The notes beneath the pieces were generated by a model. It ran no database searches and had not been told where the DNA came from. It saw nothing but the letters and a program-made list of their open reading frames with translations. Below, in pieces: positions 17,440 to 25,933 of a DNA stretch of 64,000 nt (position 1 is the first letter of the stretch; every line of letters starts with the position of its first letter). Position numbers and translations under genes: made by a program. Origin of the DNA: Sedimentibacter sp. zth1 (lineage in GTDB: Bacteria > Bacillota > Clostridia > Tissierellales > Sedimentibacteraceae); NCBI RefSeq assembly GCF_017352195.1, contig NZ_CP071445.1, positions 868,001 through 932,000 on the forward strand, written 5' to 3'.

Positions 17440-18150
17440 TTACACCTCACCTATGATACATCTGGTATAAAGATTAATTGTAACAGTTTCATTTACCTTA
17501 TGATTATCAAATAAAGTTGAAAGTTCATCAACATATTTTGCATCAGCTAACTTATCAAATGTAGATAATGCTCGTCCAATAAAAGTATCTTTGTCATATA
17601 CTGATTTTTCTTCGAAAATTTTATATTCATATTTTTTATTTTTGAAAAAAGATGAAATCAATTCTGGTTCTTCTTCTTTTCCGCCACTTAACCCATTATA
17701 ATTAATTTCAAAGCTTTCTTTTCTATTTACTGGTCTACTTATCCAGACTAAAATCACTTTTCCGTTTGGTTTTAATATTCTGCAACATTCTTTTCTAAAT
17801 TTCTCCATGTCAAACCAGTGAAAAGCAGTTCCAACTGTTATGAAATCTACACTTGAATCTTGCAATGTTGTGTTTTCCGCTGTACCATTTATAGACATAA
17901 AATTAGAAAATTTTGATAAGTCTATTTCGGCAACTCTTCTCATATCATCATTTGGTTCAACACAACACACATAACTTCCACTTAACAATAAATGTTTACT
18001 TAACTTCCCTGTACCTGAACCTATATCTGCAATAATTGACTTTTTACTTAATCCAACACTTTTATATAAATAATCTATAAGTTCTTTTGGATATTCAGTA
18101 CGATATTTTATATATTTTTTAGCATTAAGTGTATACTTTCCAATATCCAT
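17440..18150 (-). CDS. Class I SAM-dependent methyltransferase
   Basis: 236 aa, with GGAGAAAAAAGC before the ATG. Motif I ADIGSGTGKLSKHLL binds S-adenosylmethionine, followed by CVEPNDDMRRVAE (acidic ribose-binding turn), SSVDFITVGTAFHWFD and the ILKPNGKVILVW post-motif. This is the Methyltransf_11/UbiE-like architecture. Substrate unknown. Soluble, complete, single-gene cassette. Confidence 0.9.
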   Translation of the reverse strand: MDIGKYTLNAKKYIKYRTEYPKELIDYLYKSVGLSKKSIIADIGSGTGKLSKHLLLSGSYVCCVEPNDDMRRVAEIDLSKFSNFMSINGTAENTTLQDSSVDFITVGTAFHWFDMEKFRKECCRILKPNGKVILVWISRPVNRKESFEINYNGLSGGKEEEPELISSFFKNKKYEYKIFEEKSVYDKDTFIGRALSTFDKLADAKYVDELSTLFDNHKVNETVTINLYTRCIIGEV

Positions 18151-18215
18151 GCTTTTTTCTCCTTTATAATTCTTTTCTGTAGATCATCCACGAATTACCC
18201 CGATATCATCATTTC

Positions 18216-18362
18216 CTATAACGGTCTTGTGTTCACGACGTCACTGAACCGGACACCATAGCTAGACAATCTTGGCGGTGCTCGCACCCGGTGAAGGGAT
18301 GTGGTCCGACTTTCCCACTTGAACGTTCCTACTAAGATCCTTGCGTGAACACGTTGTTATAG
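18216..18362 (-). repeat. attC site 17 (type I)
   Basis: Outer boxes CTATAAC (18216-18222) and GTTATAG (18356-18362); type I interior. It closes the HAD cassette 18404-19111. Confidence 0.85.
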
Positions 18363-18403
18363 GGAGTTTCCGTTGACTGCATAACATCTACTTTAAATAT
18401 TAA

Positions 18404-19111
18404 TTATTTATACTTTTTTAAAATACTATGTAAATTTCTTACTACAATATGGTCTCTACATGTAAGTTTATGATATATATAATCCCTTAATTCTCTACAT
18501 ATAAGGTAAGTTTTAATTCCCAATTTTTTTGCTCCATCACAATTTGTAATGCTGTCATCAACAAAAATAGCTTCTTCTGGTAATATATTTAATTCATTTA
18601 ATGCAGTTTCATACATTAATTGATTTGGTTTAGTTACTCCTATCAAAGATGATATAACAAAAGATGAAAAGTAGTCTCTGAACCCCGCTTTAATATAAAC
18701 ATTCTCTAATGATGGCCATGCATCCGATACTACTGCTAATCTATATTTATTATTTAAAATTGGTAAAACATCGTAAACATCATCAAAAAATTGATATTTG
18801 TCATAGTTATATACTAAATCCTTTGCTATATATTCTATATCTTCATTATTCAAATTAAGTTCTGGTAAATTTTCAAAGAAAATTTTATAATATTTAAGGA
18901 AATGATAATATTCATCTTCTTCTGTTTTTATTAGTAACTGCTTAGACATATAATCCCCAGCTTTTGAAAAAGCTTTATTTACTTTTTTTGTTAATTGATT
19001 AAATATTTTTTTATCTACCTTACTAAAAAAATTTGGTGTAATAAACCAATGACCAGTTCTTGGTCCATTTAACACTCTACCAGAATCAATCAAAATACCT
19101 TTAATACTCAT
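18404..19111 (-). CDS. HAD-superfamily hydrolase
   Basis: 235 aa, with GAAGGGGAAAATAAA before the ATG. Motif I is GILIDSGRVL (nucleophile Asp8; the usual second Asp is Gly, as in DFGGV-type members). Motif II is LAVVSDAW, motif III Lys is in GVTKPNQLMYETAL, and motif IV is EEAIFVDDS. A helical cap lies between motifs I and II (about 20-85). The likely reaction is phosphomonoester hydrolysis of a small molecule; the substrate is not predictable. Confidence 0.85.
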   Translation of the reverse strand: MSIKGILIDSGRVLNGPRTGHWFITPNFFSKVDKKIFNQLTKKVNKAFSKAGDYMSKQLLIKTEEDEYYHFLKYYKIFFENLPELNLNNEDIEYIAKDLVYNYDKYQFFDDVYDVLPILNNKYRLAVVSDAWPSLENVYIKAGFRDYFSSFVISSLIGVTKPNQLMYETALNELNILPEEAIFVDDSITNCDGAKKLGIKTYLICRELRDYIYHKLTCRDHIVVRNLHSILKKYK

Positions 19112-19202
19112 TTTATTTTCCCCTTCATTATATCTATATTAAAAATATTCAAACAATTTCTTAAAAAGACCCCAAAAATAACACTACAATAATGGATATT
19201 TC

Positions 19203-19381
19203 CTATAACGGTCTTGTGTTCACGACGTCACTGAACCGGACCTATATTACTAGACCGTCCTGGCGGTGGTCACACCCGGTGAAGGGATGTGGTCTGACTT
19301 GCCCTCTGCGTGACTTTCTTCCCTGACGCTTCTACTCGCTGACGTTCCCACAAGACCCGAAGCGGGAACATGTTGTTATAT
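19203..19381 (-). repeat. attC site 18 (type I, expanded)
   Basis: Outer boxes CTATAAC (19203-19209) and GTTATAT (19375-19381). The right half carries extra TGACTTTC/TGACG units, as in site 13. It closes the GNAT cassette 19487-19921. Confidence 0.85.
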
Positions 19382-19486
19382 GTAGGAATAATATCAGCTT
19401 TATTACTAACTTCAACTTTTTATAAATTTTTATTTTAATAGTTTTTCATTATTGTTTTTACTGTTTATGAATACAATTAAAATTAA

Positions 19487-19921
19487 TTATAACCACTTTG
19501 CCTTTGATATAAATCCATGTGTATTTTTATACTGTAATTTACCATAAAATTGTTCATGAATAACATCATCTACTGCCTTTAATTGGATCATCGATGCACC
19601 TTTATTTTTTACTTGTCTTTCTAATTCAAGCATAAAATCTGTACCTAATCCCTTCCTTTGATAAGCATAATCAATTACTATTTCATCCAAACTATAAGCA
19701 AATAAATCATCATACTGTTCAAAATACCCTACTGCAAAACCTATAAGTGAATTATTATCCTCTAAAACCATACAATATGAATAATCTCTACTTAAAATTG
19801 GATGAATACGTTTATATACAGTTTCATATGTCCAACAACTATCTTCAATGTTATTATAGTACTCAATATAAAGATTAATAACTTTATCTACATCTGATTC
19901 TTCCATTAACCTATAATTCAT
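19487..19921 (-). CDS. GNAT acetyltransferase
   Basis: 144 aa from the ATG at 19921, behind CGAGGTGG; an upstream frame to 19969 lacks a ribosome site. MNYRLMEESDVDKVINLY opens the fold, then a central strand with LIGFAVGYFEQ, DEIVIDYAYQRKGLGTDFMLELE (acetyl-CoA loop) and the late HEQFYGKLQYKNTHGF. Target unknown. Confidence 0.85.
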   Translation of the reverse strand: MNYRLMEESDVDKVINLYIEYYNNIEDSCWTYETVYKRIHPILSRDYSYCMVLEDNNSLIGFAVGYFEQYDDLFAYSLDEIVIDYAYQRKGLGTDFMLELERQVKNKGASMIQLKAVDDVIHEQFYGKLQYKNTHGFISKAKWL

Positions 19922-19994
19922 GTTTCCACCTCGTATTAATACTCTTTTTTTATTATGACACAATAACAAAGCTCTGTAATGATATTATTCTTTC

Positions 19995-20143
19995 ACATAA
20001 CGGCTCTACGTTCACGACGTCCCTGAACTGGACTCCTTAGATAGACCCCCTTGTCGGAACTCCGTTCCCAGTGAAGGGATGTGGTGCTGACTTTCCTCTT
20101 GACGTCACATCACAAGCACCCTTGCGTGAACATGTTGTTAGAT
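19995..20143 (-). repeat. attC site 19 (type I variant)
   Basis: Outer boxes ACATAAC (19995-20001) and GTTAGAT (20137-20143). The interior diverges (CTGAACTGGACTCC, GTGCTGAC). It closes the GNAT cassette 20229-20858; GGATAATATCA flanks both ends of that cassette in opposite orientation. Confidence 0.85.
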
Positions 20144-20228
20144 GTTGGGATAATATCACTCCCATGTAAGTTTCCTTAAATTTATTTCACAATATATTGT
20201 ACATGATTTCTTTAAATTTACTTTCTAT

Positions 20229-20858
20229 TTATTTTCTTTGCATTACATGCCAAATATCTTTTCCTTTAAAACCACATTTTCTATACAATCCTTCAGGATT
20301 CGTTTTATTCTCAACTTGTCCAGATACTGTAACAAATTTTGCAATATTTCTCATTCTCCTGAGTAATTCATTTACTATAAATTTTCCAATTCCTTTATTC
20401 CTATATTGAGGTAATACTTGTATCCATTCTAATATTCCTTCTTGTATTTCATTATCAACATCTGCTATACCGCAACCTACTACCTCATTTGTCTCTTTAT
20501 CATAAACTAAAATCCATAAATCTTTATTGTACACTTGAGTATGTGTATATGAATAAATTTGCTCTTTTGTTACCGATATATCTAAATATGATTTATTTAT
20601 TATATCTACAATAATTGTTATATCATCTATTGTAGCTGTCTTTATGTAATATCCATCTATTAATTCATTATTAATAATATCCATTGAATGTAATAATCTA
20701 AAGTATGGAACATCGTTATAATTCTCTAAAAAAATATCATCAAAATCTTCCTCATGTAAAACTTTCATGTTTACTGGCAATTTTATATCTTTCTCTTTCC
20801 AATATGGTAATGCTGATTCTCTACAAGGATTTTTTATGTACATTTCAATATCGATCAT
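20229..20858 (-). CDS. GNAT acetyltransferase
   Basis: 209 aa, with AGGGAGAATAAAATAT before the ATG. A 70-residue N-terminal segment (PYWKEKDIKLPVNMKVL) precedes the GNAT core: VDIINKSYLDISVTKEQI, GCGIADVDNEIQEGILEWI, the loop PQYRNKGIGKFIVNELLRRM and the late NPEGLYRKCGFKG. Substrate unknown. Fourth GNAT of the array; the four are not close copies of one another. Confidence 0.85.
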   Translation of the reverse strand: MIDIEMYIKNPCRESALPYWKEKDIKLPVNMKVLHEEDFDDIFLENYNDVPYFRLLHSMDIINNELIDGYYIKTATIDDITIIVDIINKSYLDISVTKEQIYSYTHTQVYNKDLWILVYDKETNEVVGCGIADVDNEIQEGILEWIQVLPQYRNKGIGKFIVNELLRRMRNIAKFVTVSGQVENKTNPEGLYRKCGFKGKDIWHVMQRK

Positions 20859-20946
20859 ATATTTTATTCTCCCTACAGTTTTTTTATATAATGTATCTCA
20901 TACGAATGATTCTTTTAAACTTACTCTGAAATGATATTATCCTTTC

Positions 20947-21150
20947 ATCTAACGTCCCTTTGTTACTGACGTTTCTCAGCGTTACAGGTGTTCTAGCACC
21001 TTAGATAGCTCTTATCTTAGGTGCTAGGACACCGACTCGGTTAGCTGAGGAATGTGGTGCCTGACTCTCCCCTAGCTGGCTTGTCTATTTTGTCTAGCTC
21101 ATCCAGCTGACGTTCCCTCTGGCACCCGTAGCTGTAACATATTGTTAGAT
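20947..21150 (-). repeat. attC site 20 (type II)
   Basis: Outer boxes ATCTAAC (20947-20953) and GTTAGAT (21144-21150), both perfect RYYYAAC/GTTRRRY. Long type II interior. It closes the cassette of the 21261-21770 gene. Confidence 0.85.
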
Positions 21151-21260
21151 GTTGGACTAATGTAAACTTCATGACTATCTGTCATAATTTATTTTAACAA
21201 CTTAATATTATACTCATTATCTATTATGCAAACTGAGATTTATAGAAAAAATTCTTTTCA

Positions 21261-21770
21261 TTACTTTGGAGAAACACTTCCTCCTTGAAATGGGTGGGAA
21301 GCATTCCACGATACTGTGCTTGGCACTTTAGCAGGAGTTTTGCTACTGGAATAAGTAATACAATATTCATAGGGTTTTTTAGTTCTCGCATTTACTATGC
21401 CTTTACCATTATCATATGCAAGTTTTTTTCCAGAACAACTCAGAACAAATTCTGCACAACCAAACCTGTTTTTTTCTATAAATGGGGGGTCTTGCCTTGG
21501 CAATCTGATAAATACACCAAAACATTTATGATTTCCTTTTATTTTCATAGCCTTTGTATCTACCTTAAACATAGAAAAGATATCCTCACTGTGAATGATA
21601 ATTTTAAGATGGCATTTGACTCCGTAATGATTAAATTTTTCTTCAAATATCCATCTACCATCCTCTTTTTTAAAATTCTTAATATCAAGATAGTTTCTCC
21701 TAAATATAACGACTGTCTTTGTTTTACTTAGTCTTTTTTGTTTTAAAACATATTTTGGCATATTAAACAT
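21261..21770 (-). CDS. Protein of unknown function, cassette cargo
   Basis: 169 aa. AGAAGG lies about 10 nt before the ATG. A basic N-terminus (VLKQKRLSKTKTVVIFRR) is followed by a beta-rich middle and a Ser/Pro-rich tail (SSSKTPAKVPSTVSW). Four or five cysteines, no signal peptide, no recognised family. Single-gene cassette. Confidence 0.65.
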   Translation of the reverse strand: MFNMPKYVLKQKRLSKTKTVVIFRRNYLDIKNFKKEDGRWIFEEKFNHYGVKCHLKIIIHSEDIFSMFKVDTKAMKIKGNHKCFGVFIRLPRQDPPFIEKNRFGCAEFVLSCSGKKLAYDNGKGIVNARTKKPYEYCITYSSSKTPAKVPSTVSWNASHPFQGGSVSPK

Positions 21771-21929
21771 GACATATAACCTTCTTTTTATTTTATAATC
21801 CTCTAGAATTCCCGTTTACCATTCTGCCAATTGTATAACAATATTTACTAAATTAATAAGAATTTGAAACACTCTATACTATATTTAATTCATCTCTAAA
21901 AATATACTTTGAAATTACATTAGTCTTTT

Positions 21930-22076
21930 ATCTAACGGTCTTGTGTTCACAACGTCGCTGAACTGGACCTATCTGACTTTCTGTCTTGGCGGTGGTCACA
22001 CCCGGCGAAGGGAGGTGGTCTGACTTGCCCTCTTGACTTTCTTCCTATGACCCGAAGCGTGAACATGTTGTTAGAT
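21930..22076 (-). repeat. attC site 21 (type I)
   Basis: Outer boxes ATCTAAC (21930-21936) and GTTAGAT (22070-22076). It closes the coiled-coil cassette 22206-22724. GACTAATGTAA occurs beside the site and inverted at that cassette's start. Confidence 0.85.
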
Positions 22077-22205
22077 GTAGGACTAATGTAAGCTACTTGA
22101 CTATCAATTAAATTTTACTTTATTATTATATAACTTGCACTATAATGAGAAATTTCTCGTACAAAGTAAACAATCTATTTAAAGTTTTATTATTCAAAAT
22201 ATATG

Positions 22206-22724
22206 TTATGGTAATATTAGTCCTTTTGTTGCTAAATAGGTCTTAATAGCACCGTAAATAATAGGACTTCCATATATTAATCCAGTTACAGCAATATCAC
22301 CGCCTTTATCTTTAACATAATCCCACAGTGGATGATTTGAATCAATTTGCGATTTAATAAGTTTCATGATTTCCTTTTCTACTGCTACTCCATCTTCTCC
22401 AGATGCAAAAATATTCTTAAGTATAGTTAACTGTTTTTCATTATTTTCAAGTTGTTGTTGCTGCGTTGTTAACTGTTCCTTTAATAAATCAATATATGCA
22501 TTTTGATTTTCTACAACTTTTTGTAATCGAGTGTTAGTTTCAGCAGTATTGATTGCTGTCTGTTCAAGTGCATCTTTCATTTTTTTACGATTTTCATAAG
22601 CTTCTTGAGCAATCGGATGTGCTCTTTTACTTAATTCTTCAATTTTTTCATGTACACCTGATGTTATATCTACTTTATAAGATAAATCTGCTAATTCTTT
22701 TTTATCAAAAATATTATCTCCCAC
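22206..22724 (-). CDS. Coiled-coil protein with hydrophobic C-terminus
   Basis: 172 aa from a GTG with AAAGGAG in front. Residues about 40-105 are a long coiled coil (LQKVVENQNAYIDLLKEQL, QQQQLENNEKQL). The C-terminal 35 residues form a glycine-rich hydrophobic segment (TGLIYGSPIIYGAIKTYL) that could sit in or on a membrane. The plan recalls small bacterial effectors or structural proteins, but no family is recognised. Confidence 0.7.
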   Translation of the reverse strand: MGDNIFDKKELADLSYKVDITSGVHEKIEELSKRAHPIAQEAYENRKKMKDALEQTAINTAETNTRLQKVVENQNAYIDLLKEQLTTQQQQLENNEKQLTILKNIFASGEDGVAVEKEIMKLIKSQIDSNHPLWDYVKDKGGDIAVTGLIYGSPIIYGAIKTYLATKGLILP

Positions 22725-22791
22725 AGTTTTCTCCTTTGAAATTTATTTAATTCGCACATAAAAATACACTCTGAAATTACATTAGTCTTTC

Positions 22792-22993
22792 ATCTAACGG
22801 TCTTGTGTTCACGACGTTTCCCAGCGTTACAGGTGTTCTGCGACCCTAGATAACTCCTATCTTGGGTTGCAGGGCGCCGACTCGGTTAGCTGGGGAATGT
22901 GGTGCTGACTTTCCCCTTGCTGGCTTGTCTACTTTGACTAGCTATCCAGCTGACGTTCCCTCTAGCACCCGAAGCGTGAACATATTGTTATAT
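22792..22993 (-). repeat. attC site 22 (type II), first site after the recombinase
   Basis: Outer boxes ATCTAAC (22792-22798) and GTTATAT (22987-22993). Type II interior. It closes the first cassette (23056-23538); TTGAAAACTCA lies beside it and inverted at 23609-23619. Confidence 0.85.
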
Positions 22994-23055
22994 GTAGTTG
23001 AAAACTCACACTAAAAAACTTTCAGCAGCTTTAATCAAATCCTTTTATATGTTTT

Positions 23056-23538
23056 TTACCATTTTATATTAATTTTGCCTTTAGCGTTTTCCCCTTTTAA
23101 AACAATTTTCATCTGGTTATCACTACTTTTTAAGTTTAAGGTAGTTCCAAAAGTATATATTTGAGTATTCCCTGACTCTGGATTTTCTTTCTTTAGTTTT
23201 TCAAGTTCGCTCTTATATTCTCCTTCCGTTATTACTATTTCTTCTAGCTTATTGTTTTTAGAATCTCTAAATTCTAATGTTAATGTACCTTCTGTAATAA
23301 TATATTCAATATCAAATTGATACGATTTATTCTTTTTAACTACAAAACTTCTTATATCTTCACCATCTAATAATTCAAATTCCATCTTTATGTTTCCATA
23401 CTCTAAATCTTCTTTAATTCCTTTATGGTTAGCTATACTTTCTATTTTAATTTCTTTATCAATTACACTACAACCAGTAACTAATACACTTATCAACAAA
23501 ATGTATAATACATATTTCATTCTTTTCAATCTAAACAT
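23056..23538 (-). CDS. Lipoprotein, first cassette of the array
   Basis: 160 aa. AAAGGAG touches the first ATG, so translation may begin at the in-frame TTG (codon 4) or ATG (codon 7). The signal peptide has the lipobox LVTGC (Cys near residue 23). The mature part is a small beta-rich domain (KMEFELLDGEDIRSFVV, GTLTLEFRDSKNNKLEEI) ending in GKINIKW. No family recognised. As cassette 1 it would be nearest to any array promoter. Confidence 0.75.
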   Translation of the reverse strand: MFRLKRMKYVLYILLISVLVTGCSVIDKEIKIESIANHKGIKEDLEYGNIKMEFELLDGEDIRSFVVKKNKSYQFDIEYIITEGTLTLEFRDSKNNKLEEIVITEGEYKSELEKLKKENPESGNTQIYTFGTTLNLKSSDNQMKIVLKGENAKGKINIKW

Positions 23539-23622
23539 CTCCTTTCGTTTTGCATACTACATTTTTATTCTATAAATTTAGTATATCCTCATAGAAATAC
23601 TCTGGTATGAGTTTTCAATTGC

Positions 23623-23662
23623 ATATAACTACTACTTTCACGAACCAACGGTTCGCTAAAGT
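23623..23662 (-). other. attI-like site
   Basis: The first cassette joins the recombinase side at ATATAAC (23623-23629). The next bases are not attC-like but form an interrupted palindrome, ACTTTcacGAACCaacGGTTCgctAAAGT (23634-23662). Such an inverted pair of short boxes next to GTT is what a recombinase-binding attI core would look like. The precise site is inferred from position. Confidence 0.55.
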
Positions 23663-23708
23663 GGTTCATATTATGTTTATTACGTATGAAAGTTTCGTAA
23701 TTTATATA

Positions 23709-23746
23709 TTTTTATACTTATTTTTTATCCTTATTTTTTATACTTA
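23709..23746. repeat. Three 12-13-bp direct repeats beside attI
   Basis: Plus-strand units TTTTTATACTTA, TTTTTTATCCTTA and TTTTTTATACTTA stand in tandem across the recombinase stop codon. They may be accessory recombinase sites, or simply AT-rich tandem slippage. Confidence 0.45.
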
Positions 23747-24750
23747 TTTCTTTGCTATTCTGTCTATCGGACTTACTATTTTCTTTAGGTCCTTATTTGT
23801 TACGTGAGTGTATATTTGAGTTGTTTTTGTACTAGAATGTCCTAGTAATTCTTGTATGTATCGTATATCTGTACCATATTCTAGTAAATGAGTTGCAAAA
23901 GAATGTCTTAATGAATAAATTCCTACATTTTTATTTATATTAGCTTTTACACAAGCTTTTTTAAATATTTTTTGGACTGAGCGAACTGATAGATGCTCAG
24001 ATTTATCTGCACCTGGAAAAAGCCAATCTTTAGGTCTGTATAACTTAAAATATCTTCTAAGTTCATTTAATGTTTCCTGTGCTAAAATTGTATATCTATC
24101 TTTATTACCTTTACTATCTTTTACAAATATAGTCATTCTGTTGCTATCTATATCTGAAACTTTAAGACTAACCACTTCGCTTACTCTTAAACCACTAGAA
24201 TATACTACATATAATATAGTTCTATGTTTTTGATTTGTAACCGAATTTAATATTTTAGTTACATCTTCTTCACTTAATACTTTAGGTAATGGTTTTACAG
24301 TTTTAGGTCTTGGAAAGTTGTTAAATTCAATGTTCTTATTCAATATATAATTACAGTACAGCTTTATTGCACTATATGCTTGAGTAGTATATGAGTTTGA
24401 ATTGTCCTTAATATTCATTAAATAATACATATAATTCTTAATATCATTTACTGATACTTCATTAAGATCTTTTTTTAAGTGCTCCTTAAATCTTTTTATG
24501 TGAGCTTTATACGCTTTTTTAGTTGAATTACTATATCCCTTTATTGACAGTAATTGATCAAAAGAGTCTACACATACATCAAACTCATTATTAATTAAAT
24601 TGCGGTTAATAATATTATTAGGTACAGTCCACGTTCTATCATATGGATTATATTTTCTACCTTTAATATTCCTAACAACTTGTACTATTTTTCATCATAT
24701 CTAAACTTTAATTTTAGCCGTTCACCCTCTTCTGGCAAAACATCTTCATA
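23744..24750 (-). pseudogene. Tyrosine recombinase, probable cassette integrase, frameshifted
   Basis: The C-terminal part is intact: SSGLRVSEV (Arg I), KGNKDR (Lys), SLRHSFATHLL (Arg II), LLGHSSTKTT (His III) and IYTHV with the nucleophile Tyr. The first residue of the HxxR box, usually His, is Tyr (IYSLRH). The frame extends upstream through a core-binding domain (SNSTKKAYKAHIKRFKEHL) but meets TGA at 24292-24294. A second frame (RLKLKFRYDEK) fits directly if one A is added to the A5 run near 24690. That N-terminus also lacks a clear ATG. It reads in the same direction as the cassettes, like reverse integrons. No IntI-specific insertion near patch III is evident. Confidence 0.75.
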
Positions 24751-25107
24751 TCAACACTCAAAACAATATATATATGATTATTTTGTATATATTTGGGATT
24801 ATTGTAACATTTTAATACAAATTATGCAATAGTTTTTCGTTTTAAGCCAATTAGTCTTGCTTAAAAACTTATCTCACGTATTTGGCTTATGCGAGTGGGG
24901 CTGCAGTTACAATTCTCAATGCAAAGCATAGCTGAAGAAAGAAAATTATTCTTACCTGTTTAAAAGACACCAAAGGATAACATATAAATTCTTGCAAAGA
25001 CTAGTTATATCAAGACCACAAGGACTATCTACAACAATACTAAAAAACTAACTACAACAAGACCTATAAACCTAGCCATAGCAATAACCTCAACGCCTAT
25101 TTTTTAC
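24751..25107. other. Intergenic region without recognised gene
   Basis: I see no ORF with a ribosome site. A plus-strand stretch around 24848-24895 (TTAAGCCAATTAG... TTGGCTTATGCG) has weak inverted repeats. It may be the former upstream region of the recombinase and the flank of the ISL3-like element. Confidence 0.35.
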
Positions 25108-25182
25108 AAAAAAAGGCACTTATGATTCAAAACTGCTATAATGTTAGTTGACTAGACCAAACAGAAAGGGGTTTTGATATAA

Positions 25183-25720
25183 GTGCTATCTAATTCTACC
25201 AATAATTTATTAAATTTAAAAGGAGTAAAAATAAAAAATATTAAAAATTTTAATTCGTTAATTGAGATTTACATAGAAACTAAACCTAAGAATCATATTT
25301 GTCCTTGCTGTGGTGCTAAAACTCCTAGAATTCATGATTATCGTAATCAAGTTATTAAAGATTTACCTATTCAATTTAAAAATGTTAATATTATTCTTCA
25401 TAAACGTAGATATGTTTGCTCCTGTGGCAAAAGATTTTATGAATCTTACGACTTTTTACCTAAATATCATAGAATAACTAATATATTAGCTTTTTACATA
25501 TGTACTGAACTTAAGAAAACTAAATCTATGAAAGAGATTGCTATGAATGCCAATGTTTCTATATCTTCTGTTATGAGACTATAGCTATGTTAATGGTAAA
25601 AAAAAAGGTAATTGACATTTTACCTGACAGATGCCAATCTCATTTAATTAACTATTTTACTAAATACACTAGACAACAACAAAATAGATTTATAAATCGT
25701 ATTTTGCACTGCTTTAACTA
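25183..25720 (+). pseudogene. ISL3-family transposase remnant
   Basis: A GTG start follows AAAGGGG. The N-terminal 133 codons carry the zinc-binding ISL3 head (HICPCCGAKTPRIHDYR, RRYVCSCGKRFYE) and part of the helix-turn-helix. The frame then stops at 25584. After an internal deletion, a short piece with VIDILPDRCQSHLINYF, matching the middle of ISL3 transposases, ends near 25720. The catalytic core is missing. Confidence 0.75.
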
Positions 25721-25933
25721 AATATTTTAACTATAACTAACATGTAGCTATTTTTTGTGTGCCCTAAATTACTTACTTTATTATTGAACATTAAAATAGC
25801 CCTTTACCTTGTCAAAACAAGAATTTATTCAATTCTAACCCCAACTATTGACAAAGTAAACTGAATATATAATTATGGACAATATATATACCCCAAGATA
25901 AAATATATGTATAGTACTAAATCGGAGGTTATT

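Noticed and set aside
21285-21731. Plus-strand ORF of 148 codons opposite the 21261-21770 gene
   Set aside because: The minus-strand gene has a ribosome site, cassette context and normal composition; the plus frame has none of these.
1-23600. Regular GC-rich repeats considered as a CRISPR array or REP elements
   Set aside because: Repeats are 97-210 bp, spacers are genes, and the repeats have attC box geometry with cassette-specific ends; no cas genes are present.
24751-25107. Possible tRNA or small RNA gene in the intergenic region
   Set aside because: No cloverleaf, T-loop GTTCGAATC-type string or strong terminator could be found.
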